From: Ancylostoma caninum
Lineage: Eukaryota; Nematoda; Chromadorea; Rhabditida; Ancylostomatidae
NCBI GenBank assembly: GCA_037903475.1
Contig: JBAJFG010000196.1
Coordinates: 558,001-622,000 of the forward strand
DNA length: 64,000 nucleotides
Direction: 5' to 3'
Shown here: in pieces, positions 22,543 to 35,573 of the stretch
Layout of the letters: every line of letters begins with the position of its first letter
Position numbering within the stretch: the first letter of the stretch is position 1
The notes under the pieces: model-generated
Database searches by the model: none
The model's input: the letters and a program-made list of their open reading frames with translations, nothing else
What the model was told of the DNA's origin: nothing
Made by a program: the position numbers and the translations under genes

Positions 22543-25500
22543 TCACAACACCACGGTGTCGATCTTGTCCTTCTGTTGCTTATGCACCAAAACACAAGCA
22601 GAGGCGAAGAGGCTGCAGACGAACGACACGAAAAGGCACGCGGCAGCACCTCCGCTCCAGTAGTACGCCCAGCCGAAGTGATACTGAAATGTGCCTGCCT
22701 ATCGTTCAAACAACTCCAAATGTTATGGCCCTCACGGACCGCTGCCATCCGTCGCGGCACTTTCGGTGTTCGTAGCAACGCATAAATAACGGTTGCATGC
22801 ATGCTGGCTGCTTGTTCTCTGCCCCGCGGCGGCGCATTTCAGCGCTACGTGGGGGCCATGACATCTGGAGTCTCCTGTTTATCACCATATGGAAATGGAA
22901 TTCTTATAATCGAGATCAGCTCCTAATAAATGCCAGCGGATACACCAATACATTTATTAGGTCGTATAAAAAATCTCCGCTGTTTTTTTTGTACATATTT
23001 GAAGGAACATTTCTAATTGAAAATCCATTTCAATCGAAAACATATTGACCATTAGTATCTTCGACCTCCGCTATTTCATGACAGCTTTCGTGTCGGTCTT
23101 GCTCCACCAGTTACAAAGTCTCATCGACGTTTTCAATTACTGGCCGGCCAGAGCGAGGTGCATCTTTAATATCCGAATTCTCTGAATGGAATTTAGCAAA
23201 CCACTCATGGCTTCTTCGTACACTAACAACATTTTCGCCGTATACTTCACAAATTTTCTGACTTGTTCGTGCAGCGGTTTTGCTTTTTTGTAGTACAGAA
23301 AGCATCACATACCGTACTTCTTCAGATATTTCACTAATTTTCAAATTAGTGTAACTTTTTATACGAACAACGAATTAGAAAACTATCTTGACGAAATGTG
23401 AGCTGGAATGTTACATTTCAAGCATATGCTTTTTTCGAGATAGTCGGGTGAGTGTTGCTAGAAATAAAAAGTATCAGAATCGGCTTGTGGCGAAAAATCG
23501 CTGAGACCTTTTATACGGCATAATAGTTGGTGGATTTTTTAACTCATGTGGATGAATGAAGTTAAACTGCTAATAATTGCGAAATACTGCTTAACATCCG
23601 TACACCCTCTCATTTGTGGCGGACGCACGGGGAGCCCGTCTATCCCACACGGGGAACGGGTTGGTAAAATTTCAAAAGTTCCCTTATAAAGTAGAAGCAT
23701 TGCGGTAGCCTGTTCTGAAAGCAAGCTCCATCCGAGAGTCGTTGCAAAACTAAAGTTAAGGTCTTTATGAATTTGATCATAAGGAGCATGTATACATGAA
23801 AAATTGTCGGAATTGAGCCATTAATTTCACCTCCTCTCATCAGAATTATTTTTTGGGATTTCCACGTGGAAAAAAACTCAAGCGGCGATTTCGTACAGAA
23901 CTACCAAAGAACCCGCCTTTGAGTGTCAATTTCAAGGGGCTTGTGGGCAAGACCATGGGCGTTGTCAAGGGTTGAGGAGGAGGTGCTTTTCATGACTGTT
24001 CCTCATCATCCACTTCCTAACAGCAGTGGAATTGCGTCCCACGTGTGATGAGCAAAGGAGTACATGATGCGTAGATCCGGTGAACCTTATTACTGCGAAA
24101 CTTCGTCCTTGGGCCTCGGTCCCACCCACAAGCTCCCCCATAGTTGGAGCTCGAAGAGGGCTTCTTCAGCAGCTTCGCATGAAACTACGTATACCATCGG
24201 GATCGCTTCTGGAACCCTTCCCCGGTCTACGTCCTTCATACTGTCCTCTTATCTTATCACCTACTATTATATATTTGTGAATTCTCACCCGAATGATGTT
24301 CCCGTTCACAGTCTCGTTTTGGTTGTCTTTCAGCTCGTTGAAGTATGTGTAAACGATGAAGGCCGAAATGGAGCAGATAGCTAAACAGCGCCATGGACTA
24401 CTCCTGCAGAGATCCCTTCGAATGCAACTCACTGGCGACGAGTAGCATGACGCTGTGAGCGAGTGCTCCAAATGGGGTGAAGATGGTGCAAATCGCGAAG
24501 CAAATCGCCAGTAGACTGCTCGCTATCGCACATGACAGTAGTATTAACGTGGCGAGCTCGAACTCTGAAAATGAAATAAAGAAATTGCGTCATTTGGTAT
24601 GCATGAGGGTTTGTGTTGACTCAGGTTCATCTTGCCATGTGAGCTAATCGGTTCCCCGAAAGCCTAGACAACGTTCTTTATTTTCCTTCTGACATAGCCC
24701 TAACTTCCTTTTGGCGTGTCATAAGCTCTCGTGAGAAATCACATGTTTTTATTGGTATTCAATATCACACGTATGCATTCGACGGCAATTTAATTGCTAT
24801 TCCGAAGCGAAAGGACATCATACACAATCCTAGAAGGAATAGGGTTGAATAAATTTCAAAAATACGAATTAGATATTTATTCATTCGTCTTTATTGATGT
24901 ATGTATTTATTTATTATTTATTCGTTTGTTAATTTGGATATTCCAAGCAGCACTCTAAGGCAGAGTCCCACCTCATTTTCCTTCTTGAGATATTAACAAA
25001 TTCTTTATCTACTCGACAGACTAATTTCAACGGTGTAAACATCCAGAAATTTCCGAAATGTGCCAATAGTCTTTTGTCCGGGAGACCAACAATTTGTGAT
25101 TTGTATATACTGAGCAGATCGTGGCTGGAGTGCTTGTGAGTTATGTCTCACCAAATCAAAAACCACACGACAACTATGGCTCATTGGTGGTAAGACATCG
25201 GTCATCCCCTACAGCTGAGGAGCGAACCGTTCCCCTCTCCGAAATGTAGCCTTTAAAATTGGGATTCCCGAAATTTCTAGAGGATCTGCTAGTGGTTTCG
25301 TTCTTGCAGAAACCTCAAAAACAATTATGGAGGTGGGATGATGTGTTTGAGACTGGCCAATGTCATATGTACTATATACGTATACATATACATATATATA
25401 TATCTGTATATATAAAAGTGAAAGTTTGTTTGTGTGTTTGTGTGTGTGTGTGTTTGTGTGTTTGTGTGTGTGTGTGTTTGTGTGTGTGTTTGTGTGTTCC

Positions 25501-26826
25501 GAATAGAAATCGCGGAGGATGAACCGATCGGGACCAAATTCTGCAGGTAGACTCTCCACTGGCCGGCGGAGGTTATAGGCTACTTTGCACCTGGGATTAT
25601 CGATTGGTTTATCGATTATATCGATTTTATTGATTTTTCGCTCTTCTTGACCAGGGACTAGCGAGAACATGCCTACTGGGGTACCTCAATGCGCTGAACA
25701 CGAATATGACAACCATTTTGCGCCAATTTATCGATTTATTGATTTTATTGATTTTTGGCTATTCTTAATCATGGGGTGGTAAAGACATGTCTAATGGGGT
25801 TCCTCAATACGCTGAATAAGAATGAAAACCATTTTGCACAAAATATTGATTTATTGATTTTATCGATTTTTCCCCATTTTCGCTCGGGGACGGACAAAGA
25901 CATGTCTTCTAGGGTTTCTCAGTACGCTGAATACGAATATGACAAACATTTTGCATGAAATATCGATTTTTCGATTTTATTGATTTTTGGCTCTTCCGCC
26001 CTATGGAGCGGTGAGAACATCTCTCCTGGGGTTCCTCGATATGCTGAGTATGAATATGACAAACACTTTGTACGAATATGTCGATTCAATGTCACCAAAA
26101 TAACTTTGCTAACTTTTCGCCCACAAGTCGATGGGAAACGTCACCTGGGCTTCGCTAACATGCTGATCACCAAAATTATGGAGATTTTAATGAATTTGTC
26201 GATGATAGTAATTGGCGTCAGCAGTATGATGTAGCCAAGGTAATAAAACACCCGAGCGAAGCCGGGCACGGCAGCTAGTATATATATATACAGGGGGGCC
26301 ATAAGTTATTGTACAACGTTTGCTGGCCCATTTCTCCGCAGTAGTAAAATATTTTTTGCCGCACTAGGCACTGTTTAATAGAGCTGGATTTGCTCTATCT
26401 TTTGATCACAAAAACCTCCTGGATACTTCCAAGATAACGAAAAAAGTTTATCGGAAACATTCATTGCAGACTTTCGGTGCCGCAAAATGCACTAACTCTG
26501 CCCGCAATTTCCGAGCAAAACAGCCACAAAAACAGTTTGATATTTTTAGAAAGAGCATTCTTTGCTCTTTAAGATGCATCTAAGCAGTACACCCCACTTT
26601 AGAGATTTGGTGGATTTTTCGTAAAAAATTTCCACATCAACCCGCTTTTTTCAAAAACCTGTTCTAAGTCCAACTGCTCCAAAGCAAAACTCTCCCGGGA
26701 AACCGGGTTTTAACTGTAAGATACTTTGATCCCTGCTCTATTCGGCAGCGAAAAGAGCAGGATAATCCATGTGTTGCTGGTGGAGAAATAAATGAGCAAA
26801 CGTTGTACAATAACTTATGGCCCCCC

Positions 26827-26895
<69 letters not shown>

Positions 26896-27168
26896 TGGCG
26901 GACGCAGGGGGGGGGGGCGGGGGGGCGCCGCCCCCCCGAGAATGGGTCGCCAAATTTTCGAAATTACTTTACAATACAAATAAAAATCTTGTGTTAGTTT
27001 ATTTTTAATTGTTTATTTTTATTATTATTTTTAATATATTTTTTATTTATTGTTTATTATTATAATTAATATTATTATTAATTTTATTTTCCGTCTGGGT
27101 CCCCAAAACGGCGGAGACCCCACTTTTCTTCCCACGCCCCCCCTCCCGCCCACTTTCTGCGTCCGCCA

Positions 27169-27265
<97 letters not shown>

Positions 27266-30074
27266 TTTTTGTTGTACAATGTGTTGAAACAGTTTAGCTG
27301 ATCCTCCATTGGGGATAATAGGAAGAGAGGAAGAGGAAGAAAGAGAAGAAAAAGTAAAAAATTGCTTAGTCTTTTCATGTAATCTGTTCCACGCACCAAA
27401 GGGGACGAAAGTGTGCAGTAAATTCATTTTCTAAGCGAAAAATAAATAATTTTCATAAAACCATTGCAACTCGTGCAAAGGAAAATACCATTTATGTACA
27501 GTCTAAGCCTTGATTCTTCCGTACTACTGGTTACGTCCGGTCTTGCACTTGTGCTGTCCATTGTTAGTCTTTAGGAATTGATTTGTTTGCGCATACATAA
27601 TTTTTCGATAAGGGTTTCAAACCCGCTGCGAAATGAAATGAAAATGAAGGACGCGAGATATTTCATTTATTTATGTTTTTTATTTATTCATCTTTTATTT
27701 TACCAATATGCCAAAAAATTAGATGTACCAAACGGTTCAATCGTTCGTTTAATGGGAAGGACCTAGGCATTCGTGTGAATGACTGTCTTCCCTATAATAA
27801 ATATATTTAGAATGTACAGAATTGTATTGTTGTGCTTTGTTAATGGAACATAAATACAAAGATCTGACTTTTTCCGTAGAAATGCGAAGAAATTCTCATT
27901 AACATATGTAACACGTTACGGCGTCTATCAAAGTGCGATAATTTTGAATTCCGATGCAATGACCTCCACAACAGTCAGATTTAGCTTGTGCACATTTAAT
28001 ACTCTAATTTTTCCTTTCACAATTTTTTCGTGGGAGTCAACAAGGGCGTGAAAGTTAGAAGACATCCGTAATGTGGAGGCTTTACTGGCGATTTCCTTTG
28101 TGCATCGTCATCCTTCTAGTCCCCCCCCCCCACCCCCTCGACGGTACCCCAAATTTTGACACAGACTAGCAGATATGCTCTTGTTTGTTTGGATACAGAT
28201 CGCAGAGGTCGTACAAGTCAGAATTATTGTTATATCAGTGGAATTGAAGATTAGAGGTAGTCGCCTCACAATCGTCGGAACAGGAGGATGTAGGCTCCTT
28301 ATACTGCTGCAGGTGTCATAAACAGTGGATCACATGGGATTCAGCACGGGGTTGAGATGTTCGAATACGCTAAACTCGTCGAAATAAGCGGTTCTGCTAC
28401 GTCGAGGGGGCTGCTTCTAAAGGGTGATAGCGGAACTAGCGAAATTCATTGCGAATTATGGTCGCTTTAGTAAGGTTTCCAGATGTTTATCAAAGTTTAG
28501 TGTCGGTCTGAAGTCTGCATTCGAGGATATGGAAGCTCCAGGATTCTGTCTCCATGCTTGAATGTCACGTTATATGTACAAAGGGACGTGTGCTCCGCAT
28601 TCTCCCTCGCTTTCGATTAGTCACACAGAGGTCTTACAATTTTCTGGTTCTCATGTTGCGAAGAAAATAAAAACGAAGTTCGCCCTCTTCTTTCCAGCAG
28701 CAGTGGGGGAAGGGCACGATTGAAACCCTCGTGAGCTTAGCTCTTTGCTTGATAGTGAAGAAAAAAATGGTCACGAGACAAGGAGAGATAAAGAACGTGC
28801 TAGTTAGCTTCCCTTAACTATCATGTAATAAATAATCGAATTCCTTTCAACTCCGCTGCAAGTAGTGATATATGCATTTGAGCTCATGGAAACCAGTGAG
28901 ACTTCTCATTTCATTTCCGTGCTTATTACTATTGTATTATTCTTTAGTTAAGTGGTTTCTATCATATAAGAGGGCAGTTCACGTCTACAGCAATAAGAAG
29001 GGATGACTTTCAGCTGTTTCTGACACATATGGCCTCTGCTACCTGTACTAAATAGATATGAATGCGCTCTGTCTGGATGCAGTACTCACAAAACTTCGAG
29101 CAAAAATCGAGAGAGTAAAATTGTCGGGTAAAGGTGCAGAGTACCCCATAGAACCCAAATCAAAAACAACATATCAATAAATGATCGGTAAAATTTAGAG
29201 GGTTCTACTAAAGATTGTTAGACGCATCAAAATTAAAATTTCCGCGAGCAGCCTTATGAGAACTATTTGAAATGGTACTAGACCTTCCTTTGAATTCTCA
29301 AGAAATGGAAGTTCAAGAAAGTTGGAGAGAAAATAAAGAATAGTCGGCAATATAGAGTTCTCAGAAGTTGAAAGGCATCCTAGCTAGAATGTTGCAATTG
29401 CGCGAGAACGGATCCCCGCTTAGCTATGAGGACCGCCCAAGTGATTATGTGGGGAATTTGATTGACAATGTTATTTTACCCATTGAGCCGTTTTCTCTTG
29501 TCTCTACATCAGTGCTAAAAGTCCTTGGAGTTAGAAAGAAAAGTGGCTCTCCAAACTTTTTAAAATATTTGCTGGCAAATTGCCTGCAGCTTGCAAAAGA
29601 ACTTTCAGGTCAGAAACAGTAGTTCTGTACAGTAACCACTTTTCATGTCTCTGATTATACACAACGAATGCAAACACAGACAAAACCCTAATATAGAAAG
29701 GCGAGTGGAACAAATAACTGCATATTGGTAAGAGTTACCTCCATACTGTGTCTTGTACTCGATTTTAGTCGCATATTTGGGTGCAGCTGTCCGTAGGTAG
29801 CAAACATCGGCATTGGAGTCATCTGTAGTGAACACTAACAGCATGGACCGGAAATTAAGGGGAGAAGCGACTCACCTGAACCGTAGGAGCCGAGTTCGGA
29901 CTCGAAGCAGTACCTTATGAGGCCGTAGTAGCGCGTTCCCTTGAGGTGCTCATGGTCGGTGATGTAGCGGAAGCTGACCGAGAACAAGCAGCTGGAGATG
30001 ATGGCGACCGCGACGAGAGCGAGCAGCGACGAGGCGATCAGGAAGATGAAGCGCGACTTCGACGCCACGCTCAT
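22543..30074 (-). CDS. Claudin-like (PMP22/claudin/Clc-like) four-TM membrane protein, 5 exons, complete
   Basis: Exons in transcription order: 30074-29876, 29822-29739, 24564-24433, 24380-24289, 22683-22543. They join in phase to 215 residues. TM1 is about residues 9-31 ([18 protein letters not shown]), TM2 98-122, TM3 128-151 and TM4 180-203 ([18 protein letters not shown]). Loop 1 has YYGLIRYC (Gly51, Leu52, Cys56) and a second Cys75, a loose match to the claudin GLW-C-C pattern without the tryptophan. Loop 2 carries an NET glycosylation site. The tail ends in TVVL, a possible PDZ ligand. The start ATG directly follows TTTCAGAG, which could be a trans-splice acceptor. The 52-bp intron 24381-24432 is needed to keep the frame. 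Such proteins act in cell junctions or channel regulation; the exact orthologue is not identified. Confidence 0.78.
22957..23523 (-). mobile_element. Internally deleted mariner element with HTH-domain relic
   Basis: The ends TTAGGTCGTATAAAAAATCTC-type (left) and its inverted partner GAGACCTTTTATACGGCATAA (right) are each flanked by TA. The minus-strand frame 23344-23111 encodes the N-terminal helix-turn-helix of a mariner transposase: [27 protein letters not shown], split here as [13 protein letters not shown] and HEWFAKFHS, then DAPRSGRPV. The catalytic DDE part is missing, so the element is non-autonomous. It lies in the last intron of the claudin-like gene. Confidence 0.8.
25403..26278 (+). 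mobile_element. Non-autonomous Helitron
   Basis: The 5' end is TCTGTATATATAAAAGTGAA after an A. The 3' end is CACCCGAGCGAAGCCGGGCA, then CGGCAGCTAG before a T. A TC start, a CTAG end preceded by a short hairpin, and A/T flanks without target duplication are Helitron hallmarks. Inside are a GTGTGTTTG microsatellite (25425-25498) and about five tandem units of 105-130 bp built on TTATCGATTTATTGATTTTA plus GCTGAACACGAATATGACAA (25597-26110). There is no Rep/helicase. A second, 5'-shortened copy lies at 60.78-62.86 kb. Confidence 0.8.
26291..26829. mobile_element. TIR element, CAGGGGGGCCATAAGTTATT ends
   Basis: The left end CAGGGGGGCCATAAGTTATT and its continuation GTACAACGTTTGCT return inverted at the right end (AGCAAACGTTGTACAATAAC, TTATGGCCCCCCCTG). 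The arms are about 36 bp and nearly perfect. TA flanks both sides, as for Tc1/mariner insertions. The 539-bp interior has no transposase. It resembles 30380-30600, which shares a similar interior. Confidence 0.85.
26830..27262. repeat. Two (TA)n microsatellites around a CAGTGGCGGACGCAG MITE
   Basis: TA dinucleotides fill 26830-26892 and 27172-27262. Between them, 26893-27171 (279 bp) starts CAGTGGCGGACGCAG and ends with the exact inverse CTGCGTCCGCCACTG, followed by G- and C-runs. Its AT-rich interior includes GAGAATGGGTCGCCAAATTT and ends with CCGTCTGGGTCCCCAAAACG. A decayed copy is at 48613-48837. The target duplication cannot be read because it would be ATATATAT inside the repeat. Confidence 0.85.
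27263..29738. other. Unassigned stretch of claudin-like intron 2
   Basis: A C-run sits near 28121-28135. I saw no element termini, RNA gene or exon here. Confidence 0.4.
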
Positions 30075-30640
30075 CTCTGAAAGCTGCCACGTTCGCTGAG
30101 GTACTGAAGTGGACAACAACGTGCGATAGCAAAGGCGACGCATGTGCGGATGGAGATGTTTCACGAATTAGCTTACTTGCGAGTGTTGGACTTTCGAGAC
30201 TTCAGATCTCATAACACTCTTACTGTGTTAAGTAGCTCCGCGAAACTACCGAACAGTTTGCGCGGAACTTCCAAACACCAGCGAGTGACGTCATTCCCGC
30301 CTCGCACATACGGGGGCGGGGGGAATAAGTATCGTAATCGTACACCGCTTGCTGGTTTATTTTTCTGTATTTGTCTACATTAATGACATGTTTCTCGCCG
30401 TGCTAGGTCGAGCCTAACAGAGGAAGATTTGAGCTACACATGCCCTGGAGACTTGCACTTTTGGCACAGATTTTCAGTGCCGCCAAGTGCGCTGATTGGG
30501 CCCACAGTTTCCGATCAGAACAGGAACAAAAGCGGTTTTTGACAGCGCTTCTAGGTGGGATAAGGAATTGTATCGTGTTCTTGGCGACGACCACGGAACG
30601 TATACGCAAAATACACTCAAGATAAATGATTATAAGACCA
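30075..30640. other. 5' region of the claudin-like gene
   Basis: A GC-rich patch (about 30285-30325, with GGGGGCGGGGGGA) lies about 230 bp upstream of the start codon and may be its promoter. The part 30380-30600 resembles the interior of the TIR element at 26291-26829, for example CAGATTTTCAGTGCCGCCAA against CAGACTTTCGGTGCCGCAAA. Confidence 0.35.
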
Positions 30641-30649
30641 CAGAACGAG

Positions 30650-31780
30650 GCTATTCCAAAAGTTGCTTACAAGGGAAGTGCACGAAATTAAGCTGCCAAT
30701 CCAAGACGAGACCTATATGGTTAGAAGTCTCGCCCAGTATGATGTTAAGTACATGCTACATATATCTGAAATCTGCTAAATGGTTTACAGAAGGTCAAAA
30801 TTCCGTAAATGATTTCCATCCACGCAACGAAAGAAAGATGCTTCAGATTTGTGGGAAAAAAGGCAGCTTAATGCAAAATCATGTTGAAAGTCGTGAGAGG
30901 CGTCTGAAATTTCCCTTCTGCGCAAAAATTGGGAGGATTCTGCGAGATACCTAGCCTACCCTATGCCCACTGCTCCGTTGTAACTGCCTACCTTACACAT
31001 GCGCTGCCCTAACATAGGCCCTTTCAAGAAAAAAAAAACAGGTGTAACTCTTGGTAGAGACAAGATTCGGAAAAAACGAAAACAGAGTTGAAATCGCGAG
31101 CTGCACTAAGCTGTCCCCAACTCGCAAGAAGCTACGCCATACTGCCAAAGTATCCGTCCTTTGTTAGAATATTTGGAGGTGGAATTGTGAGCTTCTACAA
31201 TACTGCTCCTAATCCTTGCAAAAAGGCCGCGCGCGACTCACTAATGCGTCGCAAAGCGTCTCCCCTTCGTAATTTTCTTAGACATAAGGATACCCAATTT
31301 TTTCTGAATATATGGATTCTCTCTATTACAACGGATCGAATGATTCATGATTTTTTCAATATCCTTCTCTATACGGATCAAAAACATCACTAAAATTTAA
31401 GCAAACTTTCTTGTACCTGACCGCCTTAATCCAGAGTGATCAAAATACTACATTTTTAATGGCATTTTCTACAGAGTAAAAAGCACTATGTTGAAAAGTT
31501 GATGTATAGCAAGATTCGCCATGAAATGCACAATTTGGTTTTTTAAGAAAAATTAGAATCGGTTTCATTTTAAGGATATCATGAAAGAACGACGCTTTGC
31601 GACGGTTTAACTCGTCGCGAGCGTCCTTTTTGCAAAGATTAGGAGCAGTATTGTATAAACCGTTTAGCAGATTTCACGTATAGCCTGCAACGTAATGATG
31701 CTGGACAAGCCTTCTAACCATATTGGCTCGTCTCGGAAGAGCAGCGTAACTTCGTGCACTTCCCTTGTTGGATGGAAAAA
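30650..31780. repeat. Large imperfect palindrome, probable mobile-element relic
   Basis: The outer arms are about 120 bp. One at 30668-30790 contains ACAAGGGAAGTGCACGAA and ATATGGTTAGAAG. The other at about 31652-31775 has the same sequence inverted. A second, inner pair is at 31187-31262 and 31591-31659 (CAATACTGCTCCTAATC against GATTAGGAGCAGTATTG). The arms look about 80% identical by eye. Open frames running through it, such as 30496-30954, are not recognisable proteins. Confidence 0.65.
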
Positions 31781-31859
31781 CCAAGCCGTAAGATTCAAAA
31801 GGCACAGTTGCCCTATATCCGCTCTTATCCATGGAATTGCACAACCATTTTGTAGCATT

Positions 31860-34800
31860 TTCACTTCAGTTTTTAGAGCTCCGCTCCTTGGCTGTTCTTG
31901 GAAACAAATTCGGTGAAAATTTGGCCGTCTGAATTAGCTTCTTCTATCTTACTCTGAAAATATAAACCACATACGAAACTTATGAGAAACGTAAAGGGGT
32001 CTAGAATACTTGGCACAAGTATTTTTTCTGTAATTGACAACAATCGCTCGGATAAAAGTGCAAAATGAATGCAACCGTTTTCCGCTCTATACGCTAAAAG
32101 CCCGGATAGCGGTCCGAATAACGGACAGACCAAAACCTAAGGATAACGGCTAAACGGATGACCGTACACGGATAATACGCTTATTTTTGATGAGCACCTC
32201 CACATGGTACCGAATCAAAATTCTCGCCGATGGACGCCTGCATGATACTTCACGAACTGCTCGTCACCACTCCCAATACTTTCCCTCTCTGGAGGTAAGT
32301 CCTCGAACGAACCCCCTCGCTCCTACTGTCCTCCGTTCCTACGTCAGTCTTTCGTTTCAGTGGTTAAATGGTGGAAACCTTTCCGGATGAGAATGTGCTA
32401 AATTTTCGTAGCTATGATATGATAGTAATCCCGAGGGGGCGTTAACCTGACGGAAAGTTTACGCAGATTTCGACATTATGGACATCATATCCAAAGCAGA
32501 TATACTCTTAAAGGAAATGATAGGAAGGTACGTAGATTTTTCTATGGCTAGCCAAAGGAAAACATGGCTGCAGAAATTGCATGAAAATGTGTCATTTGTC
32601 ATGTTGCTTTTCAGATCAGTCTCGAGGCTCTGCGGCATTTCCTCAGTAACTGCCATCCATTCACCCAATTTGCGAAAGCCCCGACAGTCGCGGTTGTCAT
32701 GCGCTTCCTATGGATAATCAAACCCGTAAAAGTTTCAAAGCGAATTTTTCCTTTTACTCTTCTCCGGGAGCTTCCGCATGACTTCAACTTCGAAAATCGA
32801 TGCATTTCGTAATAATTCAACGAAACTTCCGAAAATCGAGCTGGAAAGGTAAAAAGGACACCGCGGGAGTCTCGGCGGTTTGATTGTGTACACCGTATCG
32901 CTCAACAGATGCACATAAACAGATGGGTAACGATGGGAGGCACAGCTCTTTCCCGTCCCCCGAGCGCTGCTTGATAGTGTGACCCTCGACACTCGCGTTT
33001 TTCCTCAAATGACAACGTTACGAGCCCTTCCACACATGTTCTCTGAGCTGCTTTATTGATTTCGTGTCATGAACAGCTGACACATGTCACCACACTTAGA
33101 AGCATAAAAATATTTACACTTACAACATAAAAAACAATAGCATCCTTTTACTGTACAGTCTATCTGTTTGAGCGATTTTTACCTGGGTAAAGAATTGGCG
33201 CCATTTCTGGATAAAATTGCCGAGGTACTTAAAATAGGGGCCAATGGTTCTAGGAATGGTCTCGGAAATAATGCCGGTAATCAAAACGATTTTTCTCCTT
33301 ACACGTACGAAAAAAAGGGCGGCAATCCTTTTCTTCCCTCTTATGCCCAGGGCTCTTTGTCTGGAATTTTTCTGTTCGGCCTTGTTTTAACTCTCCCAAC
33401 ACTTGTTGAACTCCCAAAACAACAATTTACTTCTCTTCTTTTTGTTAGAATTCTCGAAAAATTATGCTAAGCTAACTGACAAGACAACTATTAACCTTCG
33501 AAAAATAGGTATTTTCAGCGTAATGTAAAAATTAGTTCATTTCTTTTTGATAAATGTACTGATCACTATTCATTAACCCGTGGACCGCTCGTGCCAGCGC
33601 CGTGTATTGTTTTCATGCACTATGGTAGAACCCGGATGTAATTCTGTGTTAAGTACATAACTTTCTTTCATAATTATTTGTAAAGAAGATGGTGGAACGG
33701 AGTAACCCGGATGTGCCTGGTGATTGTTTGTTTGTTGAGGAACAGCTGTCGCTGTGGACACAGAAATATGTAGCGTTTGCTGTTAATGCCATTAAACAAG
33801 GCCGTAAAATTCTCCGGAGATTTCATTGCAGCGTTAGGCATTGCTCTGCAAGGTGTTAGCTCCCAGGAGCCTCCAAAAAAAATTGAAATCGGAGGAGAAG
33901 TGATTCAGATGTGACTTCTGAGCTATTCATGGTTGTAGTTTTATAGCTGAAAGGCTCACAATCAGCAGCCTGGAAATAGTGACGTGATTCCAGATGTGAC
34001 CAAATGTGGGAATTGAGTAATAAATTCTATAATAAAGGTATTTCCCCCAAATAAAATTGTGTATTTCTTACAATCACGGTTGGTACAGCAAAGGTCATAA
34101 ACCGAGCATCAAGGAAAGCATCTATCATGAACCGAATGTTACATCAGCCGTACGATGCAGAGGTAACAGTTACCCAAATCACGGGAACAATCTCAAGGAT
34201 TATACATAACTGAAAATCTAGGTAAATTAGTGATTGTGGCTTCTAAGGTTAGATTGAAGTGGTTGTGCGTAGGTGGGTAAATACATGTATCTCGCGTAAT
34301 TATATTTGATCTATAAAAAGACATCTCATTTGTATTCCCATCCAATCCAGAACACTTCAGGGCGGCTACCGTGCTAGAATTAAAAGGTTTGTCCAAAGTT
34401 CAACTCCTACGTACAACGAAACGGGTGCAGATTTCTTTGCTGTAATGAGGAGATTTGGTTACAAGTGACGTGAGTTCCTGAGACACGATAGAACTGACTC
34501 ACTGTTGAGATACGATAGGAATGACTCACTCAAGTGTTTTAGTAGTAATGAAGTGCGGATATTATGATCTAGAAAAATACGTTCATTCCGGGGAAAAATA
34601 GAAAAGTCTGTATTCGAGATATGCCCCACTAGAAGCACCTATTTTGCTTAAATTTTTGCTCAGTTATGTATTTACTCTCCTGTAGAAGAACTCCTGCTCT
34701 TGCGATTTGATCATCGAACCATCTGTTCGCGTGTTCAGAATCATTTAAACCTTTCTCTACGGGTCTGCGCGTCATTGAACTGAATCATTGAACTGTCTGA

Positions 34801-35573
34801 AGCGATGAAGTCTCACGAACACATTGGGTGCGATAACACATTTCAGCCAAAGAGGAATGACATTTTTTTGTTCAGCTGATACTGCATTCTGCGATGGAGC
34901 GGCCTCGTAGGCAAAATGCAGCTAGTTTCACCTCCTTATCCGATCCAGTTCATATTTCGATTGAAACATGATCACAACTGATTAATTATTGTGAGGAACG
35001 TACTACTCCAACAGTTTCGGTGAAATTTAGCAGCTCATAGCATCCTCAGTTTCCTCCCTACACTCAAAAAAAATTGCGAATTGTATTTTTTTCAAAGCGA
35101 TTACGTTTTACGGGAAATATTGTTGAGCGGGTCAACGAGCAGCCTTCTGCCCTTGTAATTTCGAAAATTCGTTCATTTTCAGCATCACTAACGATTTGAT
35201 GCAGAAAGGGCTTCCATTCCTTCCATTGCTGAAGCGCCCTAGCGGATGTTCTGCGACAAATTTTCGGAAGGACCGCAGCAGAAAACCGGAAGACCCGTCA
35301 GGTAACCAGCGGTTCTTGAAGTTTCCCGCTGTGTTCCTTCCGAATAGCTGCTGCGATCCTTCCGAACCAGTCTTGCGGGAGTCGGAAGGACCGCAGATGA
35401 AAACATTCTTCCGAATGTTTTTATCTCTGCGTCTCTTGCTTCTTAACCACATGCTCGAAGTCTCTTCTGCTGCAGTTCTTGACTTTGACTTATGACTGTA
35501 CATTCACTGTTGCTAATATGTATATAGGGCCTTAGAGCTTCTTGACAGAACAACCTAACACCATACGTATATA
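31860..35573. other. Intergenic sequence, nothing recognised
   Basis: No splice-supported exon, tRNA or element terminus could be identified. Part of the stretch (35240-35420) repeats CGGAAGGACCGCAG-like words. Confidence 0.4.

Larger units (their letters stand above)
24565..29738. other. Intron 2 of the claudin-like gene (5.2 kb, repeat-filled)
   Basis: From right to left on the plus strand it holds unassigned sequence (27263-29738), (TA)n tracts, two terminal-inverted-repeat elements and a Helitron. Phase 1 is kept across it (GGA G joining AG TTC). No additional exon of the gene was found. Confidence 0.7.

Noticed and set aside
24381..24440. Apparent frameshifts in the claudin-like gene between the TM2 and TM3 segments
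   Set aside because: A 52-bp intron (donor GTGAGT, acceptor GTTTAG) restores the frame exactly, so no pseudogene call is needed.
25597..26110. Regularly spaced repeats at 25.6-26.1 kb as an independent satellite
   Set aside because: They lie inside defined Helitron ends and recur with the same ends at 60.8-62.9 kb, so they are internal repeats of that element.
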